From Oscillospiraceae bacterium (GTDB taxonomy: Bacteria > Bacillota > Clostridia > Oscillospirales > Ruminococcaceae): 58,430 nt of DNA. The stretch lies in the NCBI GenBank assembly GCA_021769525.1, contig JAETSQ010000010.1:1-58430 (forward strand). The letters run 5' to 3'. Positions 17,852 through 26,550 of the stretch are shown in pieces. The notes under the pieces were generated by a model. That model was not told the DNA's origin. It ran no database searches and worked only from the letters and a program-made list of their open reading frames with translations. Within the stretch, counting starts at the first letter, position 1; each line of letters opens with the position of its first letter. A program made the translations under genes and the position numbers.

Positions 17852-19051
17852 ATGAAACAGATCCGTGAAGGGATTTACGAGGTAGGGGCGCTGAACCCCG
17901 CCATGCGGGTGTTCGATATTGTGATGGAGACCGACTATGGGACCTCCTATAACTCCTACCTGGTGCAGGGGCAGGATAAGACCGCTCTGATCGACGTCTG
18001 CCACAGGAGCTTTTTTGAGCCCTATCTTCAGAACATCCGGGAGGTCTGCGACCCCAAGAGCATCGACTGCATCGTCCTCAACCACAACGAGCCGGACCAC
18101 ACCGGCGCTTTGGCCCGGCTGCTGCCGGAGCTGAGGGACGATGTGCCCATCTATGTCTCTCAGGCGGGCTCCATCTATATCAAGGCCATCACCAACCGGC
18201 AGGACCTCGATCTCCACGTGGTGAAGGACGGGGAGACCCTGGACCTGGGAGGGAAGACCCTGCAGTTCATCTCCGCCCCCTTCCTCCACTGGCCGGATTC
18301 CATCTTCACCTACCTGCCGGAGGATAAGGTGGTCTTTACCTGCGACTTTTTGGGGGCCCATTACGCCGAACCCTACACCTTCGACTACAACATGGCCTAT
18401 CCGGAAAAGTATGAAAAGGCCCTCCACAACTACTACGATGCCATCTTCGGACCCTTCCCGAAGTATGTTCGGGCGGGGCTCCAAAAGCTGGATGCCCTGG
18501 ACTTTGACATGGTGCTGCCCAGCCACGGCCCGGTGCTCACCACCGGCACCATGCTGGAGACGGCCATCGCCCGGTACCGCGGCTGGAGCGCCCCGGCCCA
18601 GCGGGAGAAGAAGCTGGCGGCGGTCTTTTACACCAGCGCCTACGGCAACACCAAGCGGCTGGCGGTGGAGGTGATGCAGGGCATCCGGGAAAGCGGCCGG
18701 GAGGTGGAGGTCCGCTTTTGCGACATCATCGAGCACCCCATGGCGGAGATGCGGGCCCTCTTAAACGAGTGTGACGCCTTCGCCGTCGGCACCCCCACCA
18801 TCAACCGGGACGCGGTGCCTCCGGTCTGGGAGTTGCTGGCGGGGATGGACGCCATCAACAGCCCGAAGCGCCCCTGCGCCGTCTTCGGCTCCTACGGCTG
18901 GAGCGGGGAGGGGACCGGCAACGTGGCGGCGCGGCTCCAGTCCCTCAAATGCGCCCTGGTGGATGAGCCGCTGCGGATCACCTTTGTCCCCACCCAGGAG
19001 GACCTGGAAAAGGCCCGCGCCCTGGGGGCCGCCCTTGCCGCAGCCCTTTGA
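17852..19051 (+). CDS. fprA: Flavodiiron protein (FprA-type O2/NO reductase)
   Basis: Cytoplasmic enzyme that reduces O2 to water and/or NO to N2O with electrons from rubredoxin. The N-terminal metallo-beta-lactamase-like domain has the diiron ligands H78, E80, D82 and H83 (HNEPDH), H146, D165 and H225. The FMN-binding flavodoxin domain runs from about residue 253 (FYTSAYGNTKRLA) to the end at 399. The ATG follows AGGGAG. The upstream rubredoxin and the fusion protein at 8371 are plausible donors. A terminator follows. Confidence 0.95.
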   Translation: MKQIREGIYEVGALNPAMRVFDIVMETDYGTSYNSYLVQGQDKTALIDVCHRSFFEPYLQNIREVCDPKSIDCIVLNHNEPDHTGALARLLPELRDDVPIYVSQAGSIYIKAITNRQDLDLHVVKDGETLDLGGKTLQFISAPFLHWPDSIFTYLPEDKVVFTCDFLGAHYAEPYTFDYNMAYPEKYEKALHNYYDAIFGPFPKYVRAGLQKLDALDFDMVLPSHGPVLTTGTMLETAIARYRGWSAPAQREKKLAAVFYTSAYGNTKRLAVEVMQGIRESGREVEVRFCDIIEHPMAEMRALLNECDAFAVGTPTINRDAVPPVWELLAGMDAINSPKRPCAVFGSYGWSGEGTGNVAARLQSLKCALVDEPLRITFVPTQEDLEKARALGAALAAAL

Positions 19052-19064
19052 GCCTGATAAAACG

Positions 19065-19097
19065 AGAGCCGGGAGGGAAGACCCTGCCGGCTCTTTC
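19065..19097 (+). terminator. Intrinsic terminator after fprA
   Basis: Arms AGAGCCGG (19065-19072) and CCGGCTCT (19087-19094) followed by TTCTCT. Confidence 0.7.
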
Positions 19098-19206
19098 TCT
19101 GTCCGCGGGTACGTAAAAAACCGTGTTTTTGCCCGGAAAGAGAAAAAAATGGCGGTACAGGAACACACATTTTTGTAAAAAAGACGGGGAAAGATGAGTT
19201 TACACC

Positions 19207-19236
19207 TTGCATCGGCATGGACACATATGGTAGAAT
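19207..19236 (+). promoter_or_regulatory. Promoter of efp
   Basis: TTGCAT (19207-19212), 18-base spacer, TAGAAT (19231-19236). Confidence 0.55.
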
Positions 19237-19279
19237 AATCTGGATAGAGTTACATCATTTAGTAGGAGGTAACATTTTT

Positions 19280-19837
19280 ATGATTTCTGCTGGCGAATTT
19301 AGAAACGGCGCCACCTTTGACATGGATGGCAACGTATATTCCATCATTGAGTTTCAGCACGTGAAGCCCGGCAAGGGGGCGGCCTTTGTCCGCACCAAGA
19401 TCCGCAATGTCATCACCGGCGCCGTGACCGAAAAGACCTTCAGCCCCACCGAGAAGTTCCCGGTGGCCATGATCGAGCGCAAGGACATGGAGTATCTGTA
19501 CACCGACGGGGACCTCTACTACTTCATGGACAGCGAGACCTACGAGAACCTGCCCATCAACGCCTCGGTGCTGGGGGATAACTTCAAGTTCGTTAAAGAG
19601 AATACGGTAGTGAAGGTGCTCTCCTACAAGGGGTCCGTCTTCGGGGTGGAGCCCCCGAACTTCATGGAGCTGGTGGTGACCAAGACCGATCCCGGCTTTG
19701 CCGGCAACACCGCCACCAATGCCACCAAGCCCGCCACCCTGGAGACCGGGGCGGAGATCAAGGTGCCCCTCTTCGTCAACGAAGGGGACCGCATCCGGGT
19801 GGACACCCGCACCGGCGAGTATATGGAGCGGGCATAA
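19280..19837 (+). CDS. efp: Elongation factor P
   Basis: Relieves ribosome stalling at polyproline stretches. The 185-residue protein has the KOW-like N-terminal domain ([10 protein letters not shown]) and two OB domains, ending in the family signature [13 protein letters not shown]. The tip residue that may carry a modification is Lys32, in PGKGAA. The ATG at 19280 follows TAGGAGGT; an earlier in-frame ATG lies within the promoter region and is rejected. Polyproline clients exist in this window, for example the DUF975 protein. The next gene lies 43 bases downstream, probably in the same transcript. Confidence 0.95.
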   Translation: MISAGEFRNGATFDMDGNVYSIIEFQHVKPGKGAAFVRTKIRNVITGAVTEKTFSPTEKFPVAMIERKDMEYLYTDGDLYYFMDSETYENLPINASVLGDNFKFVKENTVVKVLSYKGSVFGVEPPNFMELVVTKTDPGFAGNTATNATKPATLETGAEIKVPLFVNEGDRIRVDTRTGEYMERA

Positions 19838-19880
19838 GCGAAAAAAGAGAGAAGGAAACAAAAGGAGGATACCAATCGTG

Positions 19881-20297
19881 ATGACCATTACGGAAAAAGT
19901 GGCTTATCTCAGGGGGCTGGCTGAGGGGATGAAGCTGGACGGCTCCACCAACGAGGGGAAGCTGGCCCTGGCCATGATCGACGCGCTGGATGACATCGCC
20001 CTCACGGTCTCCGACCTGGAGGACACGGTGGCGGAGCTCTCCGCCCAGGTGGACGAGATCGACGATGACCTGGGGGACCTGGAGGACGAGGTCTACGGTG
20101 ACGAGTGCGACGAAGAGGATGAAGATTTTGACGATACGCTCTATGAGGTAGAGTGCCCCAGCTGCGGCGACATCATCTGCCTGGATGAGGAGATGCTGGA
20201 CGAGGGGGAGATCGACTGCCCCAACTGCGGCGAAAAACTGGAGTTTGACTTCGAGGATGACGGGGACTGCGGCTGCGGCCATCCTCACGAGGACTGA
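19881..20297 (+). CDS. CD1247-type N-terminal domain protein with zinc-ribbon tail
   Basis: A small acidic protein of 138 residues. The N-terminal helical part (MTITEKVAYLRGLAEGMKLD, then ALDDIALTVSDLED) matches the CD1247 N-terminal domain known in Clostridia, whose function is not defined. A very Asp/Glu-rich middle is followed by two CPxCG knuckles (CPSCGD, CPNCGE) and a cysteine/histidine tail (CGCGHPHED) likely to bind metal. AAAGGAGGAT lies upstream. A GTG one codon earlier (19878) is an equally possible start. Co-transcription with efp is likely. Confidence 0.85.
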   Translation: MTITEKVAYLRGLAEGMKLDGSTNEGKLALAMIDALDDIALTVSDLEDTVAELSAQVDEIDDDLGDLEDEVYGDECDEEDEDFDDTLYEVECPSCGDIICLDEEMLDEGEIDCPNCGEKLEFDFEDDGDCGCGHPHED

Positions 20298-20314
20298 CGG
20301 AAAGCGCAATACCA

Positions 20315-20364
20315 GGGCGGTCGGATAGCAAGCTATGCGGCCGCCCGGAGCATGGATAGGCTCC
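20315..20364 (+). other. Two adjacent hairpins upstream of the Gx/Rnf operon
   Basis: A 32-base hairpin (arms GGGCGG..ATAGC and GCTAT..CCGCCC, 20315-20346) is followed directly by GGAGC/GCTCC (20347-20364). No T-run follows. It could be a 5' leader structure of the Rnf operon or the 3' end of the efp transcript. Confidence 0.45.
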
Positions 20365-20422
20365 GACAAAAAGTGTGACATGATACAAGCCCGGCGTGGC
20401 ATTTAATTGGGAGTGTGAGGCA

Positions 20423-20941
20423 GTGTCCGGAAAAAAAAGCGGCCCGGCGTGGGAAGCGGCCCTGATGGGGATGCTCTTTGCCATGGCTATGGCCCTCAGC
20501 TTTGCGGAATCCATGCTCCCGGTGCTTCCGATGCTGCCTCCGGGCTTTAAGCTGGGGCTTTCCAATATCATCACCATGTACGCGCTGTTTATGCTGGGGA
20601 CCAAAAAGGGCCTCACCATCGCGGTGCTCAAGTCCTTTTTCGTCCTGCTGACACGGGCGCCCATGGCCGCCTTTATGAGCCTCTGCGGCGGTCTGCTCTC
20701 CGTATGCTGCATGGCGCTGGCCTCCCGGATCAAGCCCCTGGAAAAGGACTATATGCTCCTGAGCGTCTTCGGGGCGCTGGCCCACAACTTCGGCCAGCTC
20801 CTGGCCTCGGTGGCCTACACCAGCACCGTCATGTTTTACTATCTGCCGGTCCTTGTTGTTTCCGGTATCATTATGGGGATCATCACCGGGGTTGTTCTCC
20901 GGGCGGTGATGCCCTATATCAATAAATTAAGGCTGTCCTGA
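20423..20941 (+). CDS. Gx transporter family membrane protein
   Basis: A 172-residue membrane protein with five or six helices. It matches the Gx-transporter (HepS-like, ECF S-component-like) family found next to Rnf and FMN-transfer genes in Clostridia. Typical stretches are ALSFAESMLP, GFKLGLSNIITMYALF and FGALAHNFGQL. The GTG at 20423 is chosen as start; an in-frame GTG at 20396 has no ribosome site, but evidence for 20423 (TGAGG) is only moderate. It lies 59 bases before rnfC in the same direction, and a role in supplying a cofactor or substrate for the operon is inferred from position only. Confidence 0.8.
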   Translation: MSGKKSGPAWEAALMGMLFAMAMALSFAESMLPVLPMLPPGFKLGLSNIITMYALFMLGTKKGLTIAVLKSFFVLLTRAPMAAFMSLCGGLLSVCCMALASRIKPLEKDYMLLSVFGALAHNFGQLLASVAYTSTVMFYYLPVLVVSGIIMGIITGVVLRAVMPYINKLRLS

Positions 20942-21000
20942 GCCTCCCCCTGGGGGTGGCCGGCAGCCGCCAGCGACTAGAGATTTGGAGGGATGTGCAA

Positions 21001-22308
21001 GTGCCATCATTATTCAGCAAAGCGTTAAATGGTGTCAGTGTGAAGCACTGCAAGAACACCGCCAGCAGCGCCGCTGTCAGGATGCCTGTGCCGGATAAGG
21101 TCGTGATCCCCATGATCCAGCATATGGGCGCCCCCTGTGAGCCCGTAGTGAAGGTGAAGGACACGGTGACGGTGGGGCAGCTGCTGGGGGACACCGACGC
21201 GTTTCTGTCCGCGCCGATCCATTCCAGCGTTTCCGGCACCGTCACCGCCATCGAGGACTTCATCACCCCCGGCGGCGACAAGTGCAAGAGCGTCGTCATC
21301 ACCACCGATAAGCTCCAGACCCCCTGCCCGGACCTGGCCCCCCCTGTGGTGAACAGCCGGGAGGACCTGATCAAGGCGGTGCGGGCCTGCGGCCTGGTGG
21401 GCCTTGGGGGAGCGGGATTCCCCACCCACATCAAGCTCTCGCCCAAGAACCTGGACCAGGTGGATACCCTGGTCATTAACGGGGCGGAGTGCGAGCCCTA
21501 CATCACCTGCGATATGCGCCTGATGCTGGAGAGGACCGCCAGCATCGTGGAGGGCATCAAGGTGGTCATGAAGTACCTGGAGCTGGGGAGCTGCGTCATC
21601 GGCATCGAGAGCAACAAGCCGGAGGCCATCGCCGCCATGACCGAGGCGGTCTCCGGGATGGAGAACGTCCGCGTCCTCACCATGAAGGCGCTCTACCCCA
21701 GGGGCGCCGAGAAGGTCATCATCTACGAGGCCACCGGCCGGGTGGTGGAGGAGGGAAAGCTCCCCGCCGATGCCGGGGTCATCGCCATGAACGTGGCCAC
21801 CATCAGCAAGCTGGCGGACTACCTCCAGACCGGTATGCCCCTGGTGGAGAAGATGCTCACGGTGGACGGCGGCTCCGTCGCCGAGCCCAAGAACATCATC
21901 GCCCCCATCGGCACCTCCATCCGGGATATGATCGAGTTCTGCGGCGGCTACAAGTCGGAGCCCAAGAAGCTGCTGATGGGCGGCCCCATGATGGGCATCA
22001 GCGTCTACAGCGACGATTTCCCCCTGCTGAAGAACAACAACGCCATCCTGGCCTTCGATGAGGAGCAGTGCCGCCCCGTGAAGGAGACCGCCTGCATCCG
22101 CTGCGGCCGCTGCCTGCGGGCCTGCCCCTTCGACCTGGCCCCCGCGGCCATGGATAAGGCCTACCATATGGGGAATGTGGATAAGCTCCGGGAGCTGAAG
22201 GTGAACCTCTGCATGGAGTGCGGCTGCTGCTCCTATGTCTGCCCCGCCCACCGGGAGCTTGCCATGTACAACAAGCTGGGCAAGCGTCTGCTCAGAGAAG
22301 CGAAGTAG
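21001..22308 (+). CDS. rnfC: Rnf complex subunit RnfC
   Basis: Peripheral NADH- and FMN-binding subunit of the ferredoxin:NAD+ oxidoreductase. The 435 residues carry the glycine-rich GLVGLGGAGFPTH site (about 131-143), the NGAECEPYITCD segment, and two [4Fe-4S] motifs: Cys 365/368/371/375 (CIRCGRCLRACP) and 404/407/410/414 (CMECGCCSYVCP). The GTG at 21001 has GGAGGGA upstream; an in-frame start 15 codons earlier has no site. Gene order C-D-G-E-A-B is the clostridial one. Confidence 0.96.
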   Translation: MPSLFSKALNGVSVKHCKNTASSAAVRMPVPDKVVIPMIQHMGAPCEPVVKVKDTVTVGQLLGDTDAFLSAPIHSSVSGTVTAIEDFITPGGDKCKSVVITTDKLQTPCPDLAPPVVNSREDLIKAVRACGLVGLGGAGFPTHIKLSPKNLDQVDTLVINGAECEPYITCDMRLMLERTASIVEGIKVVMKYLELGSCVIGIESNKPEAIAAMTEAVSGMENVRVLTMKALYPRGAEKVIIYEATGRVVEEGKLPADAGVIAMNVATISKLADYLQTGMPLVEKMLTVDGGSVAEPKNIIAPIGTSIRDMIEFCGGYKSEPKKLLMGGPMMGISVYSDDFPLLKNNNAILAFDEEQCRPVKETACIRCGRCLRACPFDLAPAAMDKAYHMGNVDKLRELKVNLCMECGCCSYVCPAHRELAMYNKLGKRLLREAK

Positions 22309-22321
22309 GGGGTGTGAAGAA

Positions 22322-23269
22322 TTGTCTAATCTAAAAGTCATTGCCCCCGCTCCGCACTTCCGGAGTGGGGAAACCACCAGTTCCATTATGCTCAGCGTGG
22401 TCGCCGCCCTCATCCCCGCAGTGGTCGTTTCCTTCCTGGTCTTCGGACCCAGGGCCCTCCTGCTGGAGGCGGTCTGCGTGGCGGCCTCGGTCCTTTTTGA
22501 GTATCTCTTCCGGGTGCTCATGTGCGGCCGGGACAACACCATCTGGGATTGCAGCGCCATCGTCACCGGCCTGCTGCTGGCCTTTAACCTCCCGGTGGGC
22601 ATCCCCCTGTGGATGGCGGTGCTGGGCTGCGCCGTGGCCATCATCGTCACCAAGCAGCTCTTCGGCGGCATCGGCCAGAACTTTGCAAACCCCGCCATCG
22701 TGGGCCGCATCTTCCTGCTGGTCTCCTTTGGCGGCAGCATGACCACCTGGGCCGCCCCCAACGGCTACTTCGGCGTGGACGCCGTCTCCGGCGCCACCCC
22801 TCTGGCCATCCTGAAAGATCCGGAGCTGGGCCTCAAGCCCCTCCCCGATATGCTGAATATGCTCCTGGGCATCCGGGGCGGCAGCGTGGGGGAGACCTGC
22901 ATCGTGGCTCTGGTCATCGGCGGCATCTTCCTCATCTGGAAGAAGGTCATCACCGCCACCACCCCTGTGGTGTTCCTGGCTACCATCGTGATCCTGTCCC
23001 TCTGCTTTGGGCTGAACCCGGCCTATGAGCTGGTGGCCGGCGGCGCGGTGCTGGGTGCCTTCTTTATGGCTACCGACTACGCCACCTCTCCCGTCACCGA
23101 ATCCGGCAAGGTCATCTTTGCACTGGGCTGCGGTGTCATCACCATGCTCATCCGGGCCTTCGGCTCCTATCCGGAGGGCGTCTCCTTCTCCATCCTGCTG
23201 ATGAACATTCTGACTCCGCACATCGACAATCTGACCAGAAAGAAGCCTTTTGGAGGTGTTGTGAAATGA
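22322..23269 (+). CDS. rnfD: Rnf complex subunit RnfD
   Basis: Integral membrane subunit of Rnf with covalently bound FMN. The 315 residues form about eight to ten helices. SGAT at 156-159 (DAVSGATPL) contains the threonine (T159) that carries FMN by phosphoester linkage, added by ApbE-type flavin transferase, which is not encoded in this window. The NPAIVGRIFLL and ATDYATSPVT segments are family hallmarks. A TTG start at 22322 fits the conserved N terminus and the GGGGG site upstream. The stop overlaps rnfG by four bases. Confidence 0.95.
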   Translation: MSNLKVIAPAPHFRSGETTSSIMLSVVAALIPAVVVSFLVFGPRALLLEAVCVAASVLFEYLFRVLMCGRDNTIWDCSAIVTGLLLAFNLPVGIPLWMAVLGCAVAIIVTKQLFGGIGQNFANPAIVGRIFLLVSFGGSMTTWAAPNGYFGVDAVSGATPLAILKDPELGLKPLPDMLNMLLGIRGGSVGETCIVALVIGGIFLIWKKVITATTPVVFLATIVILSLCFGLNPAYELVAGGAVLGAFFMATDYATSPVTESGKVIFALGCGVITMLIRAFGSYPEGVSFSILLMNILTPHIDNLTRKKPFGGVVK

Positions 23270-24405
23270 AAGCAGTGAAAGAATTTGTAGTGCCCGCAGC
23301 GGTACTCACCGCGATCTGTCTGGTGGTGTCCGCTGCCCTGGCGGGGACCTACCAGCTCACCGAGCCTGTCATCGAAGCCGCCAAGCGGGCTGAGGCCGAT
23401 GCCTCCCGTGTGGTGGTCCTCCCCGGCGGAGCGGACTTCAAAGAAGTTACCGTCTCCGGCGTGGAGAATATCGTAGAGGCCTACGAGGCCGGCAATGGCG
23501 CTGGCTATGTCATCACCGGCAAGGCCAAGGGCTACGGCGGCGATCTCCAGGTCATGGCCGGCATCGATAAGGACGGCAAGATCGCCGGCGTCAAGCTGAT
23601 GGACAACAACGAGACCCAGGGCATCGGCTCCAAGACCGGCGAGGACGCCTATACCAGCCAGTATAAAGGCAAAGACAGCACCCTGGAGGGGGTCACCGCC
23701 GTTTCCGGCGCCACCATCTCCTCCAAGGCCTTCCAGTCTGCCGTCACCAGCATCTTCCAGGCCTACGGCTCCCTGGCCGGGGTGGAGGTCGCCGCGCCTG
23801 AGGCGGAGGACTACAAGACCGTCGTTTTCCCGGATGTCACCGAGTTCACGGAAGTGGCGCTGGATGGCGCCAAAGCCGCCTACAAAGCCGGGGATGCCGG
23901 ATATGTCATCGTGATCGAAGCCGCGGGCGGCTGGGAGCACGCCGCAGGCCCCATGGAGATCTATGTGGGCGTTGCCAACAACGGCAAGATCGCCGGTGTG
24001 GCGGTGGGTGAAAACCACGAGGCTCCTCCCTCGCCGGAGACCGCTGTTGTTTTGAAGCAGGACTATCTCTCCAGCTATATCGGCAAGACCTCTCCCGATG
24101 ATGTGGACAATGTCTCCGGCGCCACCCAGACCTCCCGCGGCATCAAGAAGGGGGTCCGGACCGCTATGGAGCTGGCTCCCGCCCTCATTGGCGATACCAC
24201 TCCCCAGGTGGACCTCACTGTGGCCGAGGATGGCTCTGCCAGCGCCGTGATCGGTGCCGTGCGGGTAGAGATCGATGCCACCGGCAAGGTGGCGGGCGTT
24301 TTCGCCGCCGATGAGACCGCCGACCTGGCTTCCGTTGCCCCTGAGGAGGTCAAGGAGGCTATGGACAACGCCCTTGCCGCCTACAATGCTTCGAAAGGAG
24401 CGTAA
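23266..24405 (+). CDS. rnfG: RnfG-type subunit with duplicated FMN-binding domain
   Basis: RnfG is an outward-facing subunit with one N-terminal helix (about residues 8-27) and a covalent FMN domain, normally about 180-210 residues. This protein has 379. The first FMN_bind domain has SGAT at 147-150 (AVSGATISSKAF), and a second follows with SGAT at 284-287 (NVSGATQTSRGI). Both have the preceding GKIAGV strand (105-109; 241-245). A further GKVAGVF strand near 327 hints at part of a third repeat. If both threonines are flavinylated the subunit would carry two FMNs. It overlaps rnfD by ATGA; rnfE follows after three bases. Confidence 0.93.
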   Translation: MKAVKEFVVPAAVLTAICLVVSAALAGTYQLTEPVIEAAKRAEADASRVVVLPGGADFKEVTVSGVENIVEAYEAGNGAGYVITGKAKGYGGDLQVMAGIDKDGKIAGVKLMDNNETQGIGSKTGEDAYTSQYKGKDSTLEGVTAVSGATISSKAFQSAVTSIFQAYGSLAGVEVAAPEAEDYKTVVFPDVTEFTEVALDGAKAAYKAGDAGYVIVIEAAGGWEHAAGPMEIYVGVANNGKIAGVAVGENHEAPPSPETAVVLKQDYLSSYIGKTSPDDVDNVSGATQTSRGIKKGVRTAMELAPALIGDTTPQVDLTVAEDGSASAVIGAVRVEIDATGKVAGVFAADETADLASVAPEEVKEAMDNALAAYNASKGA

Positions 24406-24408
24406 AGA

Positions 24409-25083
24409 ATGAACAAGCTGAAGATCCTCGTAAACGGCATCATCAAGGAAAACCCTGTGCTGGTGCTGGTGCTGGGCACCTGCCCGGCTCTGGCGGTCAC
24501 CAACTCCACCATCAACGGCGTGGGGATGGGCCTTGCCGCCACCTTCGTTCTCATCTGCTCCAATGTGGTCATCTCCCTGTTGAAAAAAGTCATCCCCGAT
24601 AAGGTCCGCATCCCCTGCTATATCGTGGTCATCGCGGGCTTTGTTACTGTCGTTCAGTTGATGATGCAGGCCTATATGAAGTCCCTGTACGACGCCCTGG
24701 GCATCTTCCTCTCCCTCATCGTGGTCAACTGCGTCATCCTGGGCCGCGCCGAGATGTTCGCCAACAAGAACAGCGTCTTCGATTCCTTCCTGGACGGCGT
24801 GGGGATGGGCATCGGCTTCACCCTGGCCCTCTTCCTCATGGGCGCCCTTCGGGAGATCTTCGGGGCGGGCACCTTCTGCAATATCCCCATCCCCGGCCTC
24901 TCCTCCCAGCCCATCGCCATCCTAGCCCAGGCTCCCGGCGGATTCTTCGTCTACGGCTTCATCATCGCCATGCTCAATAAGGTCTCCCACGGCAAGGCCG
25001 TGAAGCGCAAGACCTTCGACTGCGAGTCCTGCCCCTCCCACGCGGGGTGCAGCGGCGCTCTGAAAGGGGGCTGCGGTAGATAA
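24409..25083 (+). CDS. rnfE: Rnf complex subunit RnfE
   Basis: One of the paired antiporter-like membrane subunits that form the ion path and hold a [2Fe-2S] centre with RnfA. The 224 residues have six hydrophobic segments and the hallmark NPVLVLVLGTCPALAVTNS near the N terminus. The C terminus is cysteine-rich (CESCPSHAGCSGALKGGCG), an extension also known in clostridial forms. Its TAA overlaps the ATG of rnfA by one base. Confidence 0.95.
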   Translation: MNKLKILVNGIIKENPVLVLVLGTCPALAVTNSTINGVGMGLAATFVLICSNVVISLLKKVIPDKVRIPCYIVVIAGFVTVVQLMMQAYMKSLYDALGIFLSLIVVNCVILGRAEMFANKNSVFDSFLDGVGMGIGFTLALFLMGALREIFGAGTFCNIPIPGLSSQPIAILAQAPGGFFVYGFIIAMLNKVSHGKAVKRKTFDCESCPSHAGCSGALKGGCGR

Positions 25084-25673
25084 TGAAAGAAATGCTCATC
25101 ATCCTCTTTACCGCCATCCTGGTCGAGAACTATGTTCTCATGAAGTTCCTGGCCATCTGCTCCTTCCTGGGCGTTTCCAAGAAGCTGGACGCCGCCGTCG
25201 GCATGAGCGCCGCCGTCATCTTCGTCATGCTCATGGCCACCGCCGCCACCTGGCCCATCTTCCACTATATCCTGGATCCCCTGAAGCTGGGGTATATGCA
25301 GACGGTGATCTTCATCCTGGTCATCGCCGCCCTGGTGCAGCTGGTGGAGATGATCCTCAAAAAGTTCATGCCGCCCCTGTACCGGGCGCTGGGCGTCTTC
25401 CTGCCCCTTATCACCACCAACTGCGCCATCCTGGGCGTGGTGGTGCTGAACATCACCAAGAGCTACACCTTTGCCCAGTCCATGGTGAATTCCCTGGGCG
25501 CCGGCCTCGGCTATCTGCTGGCTATGGTGCTCTTCTCCGGCGTCCGCTCCCGTGTGGATACCGCCGATGTTCCGGAATGCTTCAAGGGCATCCCCATCAC
25601 CCTGGTGGCCGCCTCGATCATGTCCGTTTCCTTCATGGGCTTCACCGGCCTTGTGGAGAATATGTTTAAGTAA
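25083..25673 (+). CDS. rnfA: Rnf complex subunit RnfA
   Basis: Partner of RnfE in the membrane core. The 196 residues contain six helices and the conserved segments ENYVLMKFLAICSFLGVSK and TTNCAILGVVVLN, whose cysteines fit the shared iron-sulfur site. rnfB follows after 12 bases with AAGGAGGA. Confidence 0.96.
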   Translation: MKEMLIILFTAILVENYVLMKFLAICSFLGVSKKLDAAVGMSAAVIFVMLMATAATWPIFHYILDPLKLGYMQTVIFILVIAALVQLVEMILKKFMPPLYRALGVFLPLITTNCAILGVVVLNITKSYTFAQSMVNSLGAGLGYLLAMVLFSGVRSRVDTADVPECFKGIPITLVAASIMSVSFMGFTGLVENMFK

Positions 25674-25685
25674 GGAGGAAAAGAG

Positions 25686-26471
25686 ATGCTTCAGGGAATT
25701 TTGGTCGTCTCCGGCGTCGGTCTGGCCGCCGGTGTCCTCCTTGTGATCGCCTCCAAGTTCATGTTCGTGCCGGTGGATGAGACCGCCGAGAAGATCCGCG
25801 CCTGCCTGCCTGGGGCCAACTGCGGCGCCTGCGGCTACGCGGGGTGCGACGGCTACGCCGACGCCCTCTCCAAGCGGGACGGTACTGTGAAGCCCAACCT
25901 CTGCACCCCCGGCGGCGAGACCGCGGCCAAGGGCGTCTGCGAGGTGCTGGGCATCCCCTTTGAGGGGGTGAAGGCGGTGAAGTCGGTCATCCGGTGCAGC
26001 GGCGACTTTGATACCAGCGTCTACGTGATGGACTACGAGGGCCCCAAGACCTGCCGGGCCTGCAACGCCTTCTACCAGGGCCGCCGGAGCTGCTCCTACG
26101 GCTGTCTGGGGTACGGCGACTGCGCCGAGGCCTGCAAATTTGGCGCTCTCACCATCCAGAACGGCCTGGCCATCGTCAACCGGGACCTTTGCACCGGCTG
26201 CGGCGCCTGCGCCAAGGTCTGCCCGAACCACCTCTTTGAGATGATCCCCGATACCAGCAGGGTTTGGGTGGGCTGTTCCTCCCACGATAAGGGCGCCTTT
26301 ACCCGCAAGATCTGCACCGCCGGCTGCATCGGCTGCATGAAGTGCCAGAAGACCTGCGAATACGGCGCCATCACCGTCACCGGCAACCTGGCCCACATCG
26401 ACCCGGAGAAGTGCACGAACTGCGGCGCCTGCGTTGAGGTCTGCCCGGTCCACGTCATCCACAAAGTCTAG
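25686..26471 (+). CDS. rnfB: Rnf complex subunit RnfB
   Basis: Ferredoxin-interacting iron-sulfur subunit and entry point for electrons. An N-terminal helix (residues 4-24) anchors it. The 4Fe-4S motif C40-x5-C46-x2-C49-x4-C54 (CGACGYAGC region) is followed by a cysteine cluster and ferredoxin-like motifs (CTGCGACAKVCP, CIGCMKCQKTC, CTNCGACVEVCP), consistent with several [4Fe-4S] clusters. It is the last gene of the operon; a terminator starts 15 bases downstream. Confidence 0.96.
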   Translation: MLQGILVVSGVGLAAGVLLVIASKFMFVPVDETAEKIRACLPGANCGACGYAGCDGYADALSKRDGTVKPNLCTPGGETAAKGVCEVLGIPFEGVKAVKSVIRCSGDFDTSVYVMDYEGPKTCRACNAFYQGRRSCSYGCLGYGDCAEACKFGALTIQNGLAIVNRDLCTGCGACAKVCPNHLFEMIPDTSRVWVGCSSHDKGAFTRKICTAGCIGCMKCQKTCEYGAITVTGNLAHIDPEKCTNCGACVEVCPVHVIHKV

Positions 26472-26485
26472 GCTTATGCCGATCT

Positions 26486-26520
26486 GCCCGTCCTTCCACC
26501 GCGGAGGGGCGGGCTTTTTT
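26486..26520 (+). terminator. Intrinsic terminator of the rnf operon
   Basis: A 12-bp stem with two G-U pairs (26486-26497 with 26503-26514) followed by six T. Confidence 0.85.
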
Positions 26521-26550
26521 GTAAGAAGCCGCTTTCCGGCAAAGAGTATG

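Noticed and set aside
23266-24405. RnfG as an artificial fusion of two genes
   Set aside because: There is one continuous frame with no internal ribosome site or start, and both domains show the same spacing of motifs, so a true internal duplication is more likely.
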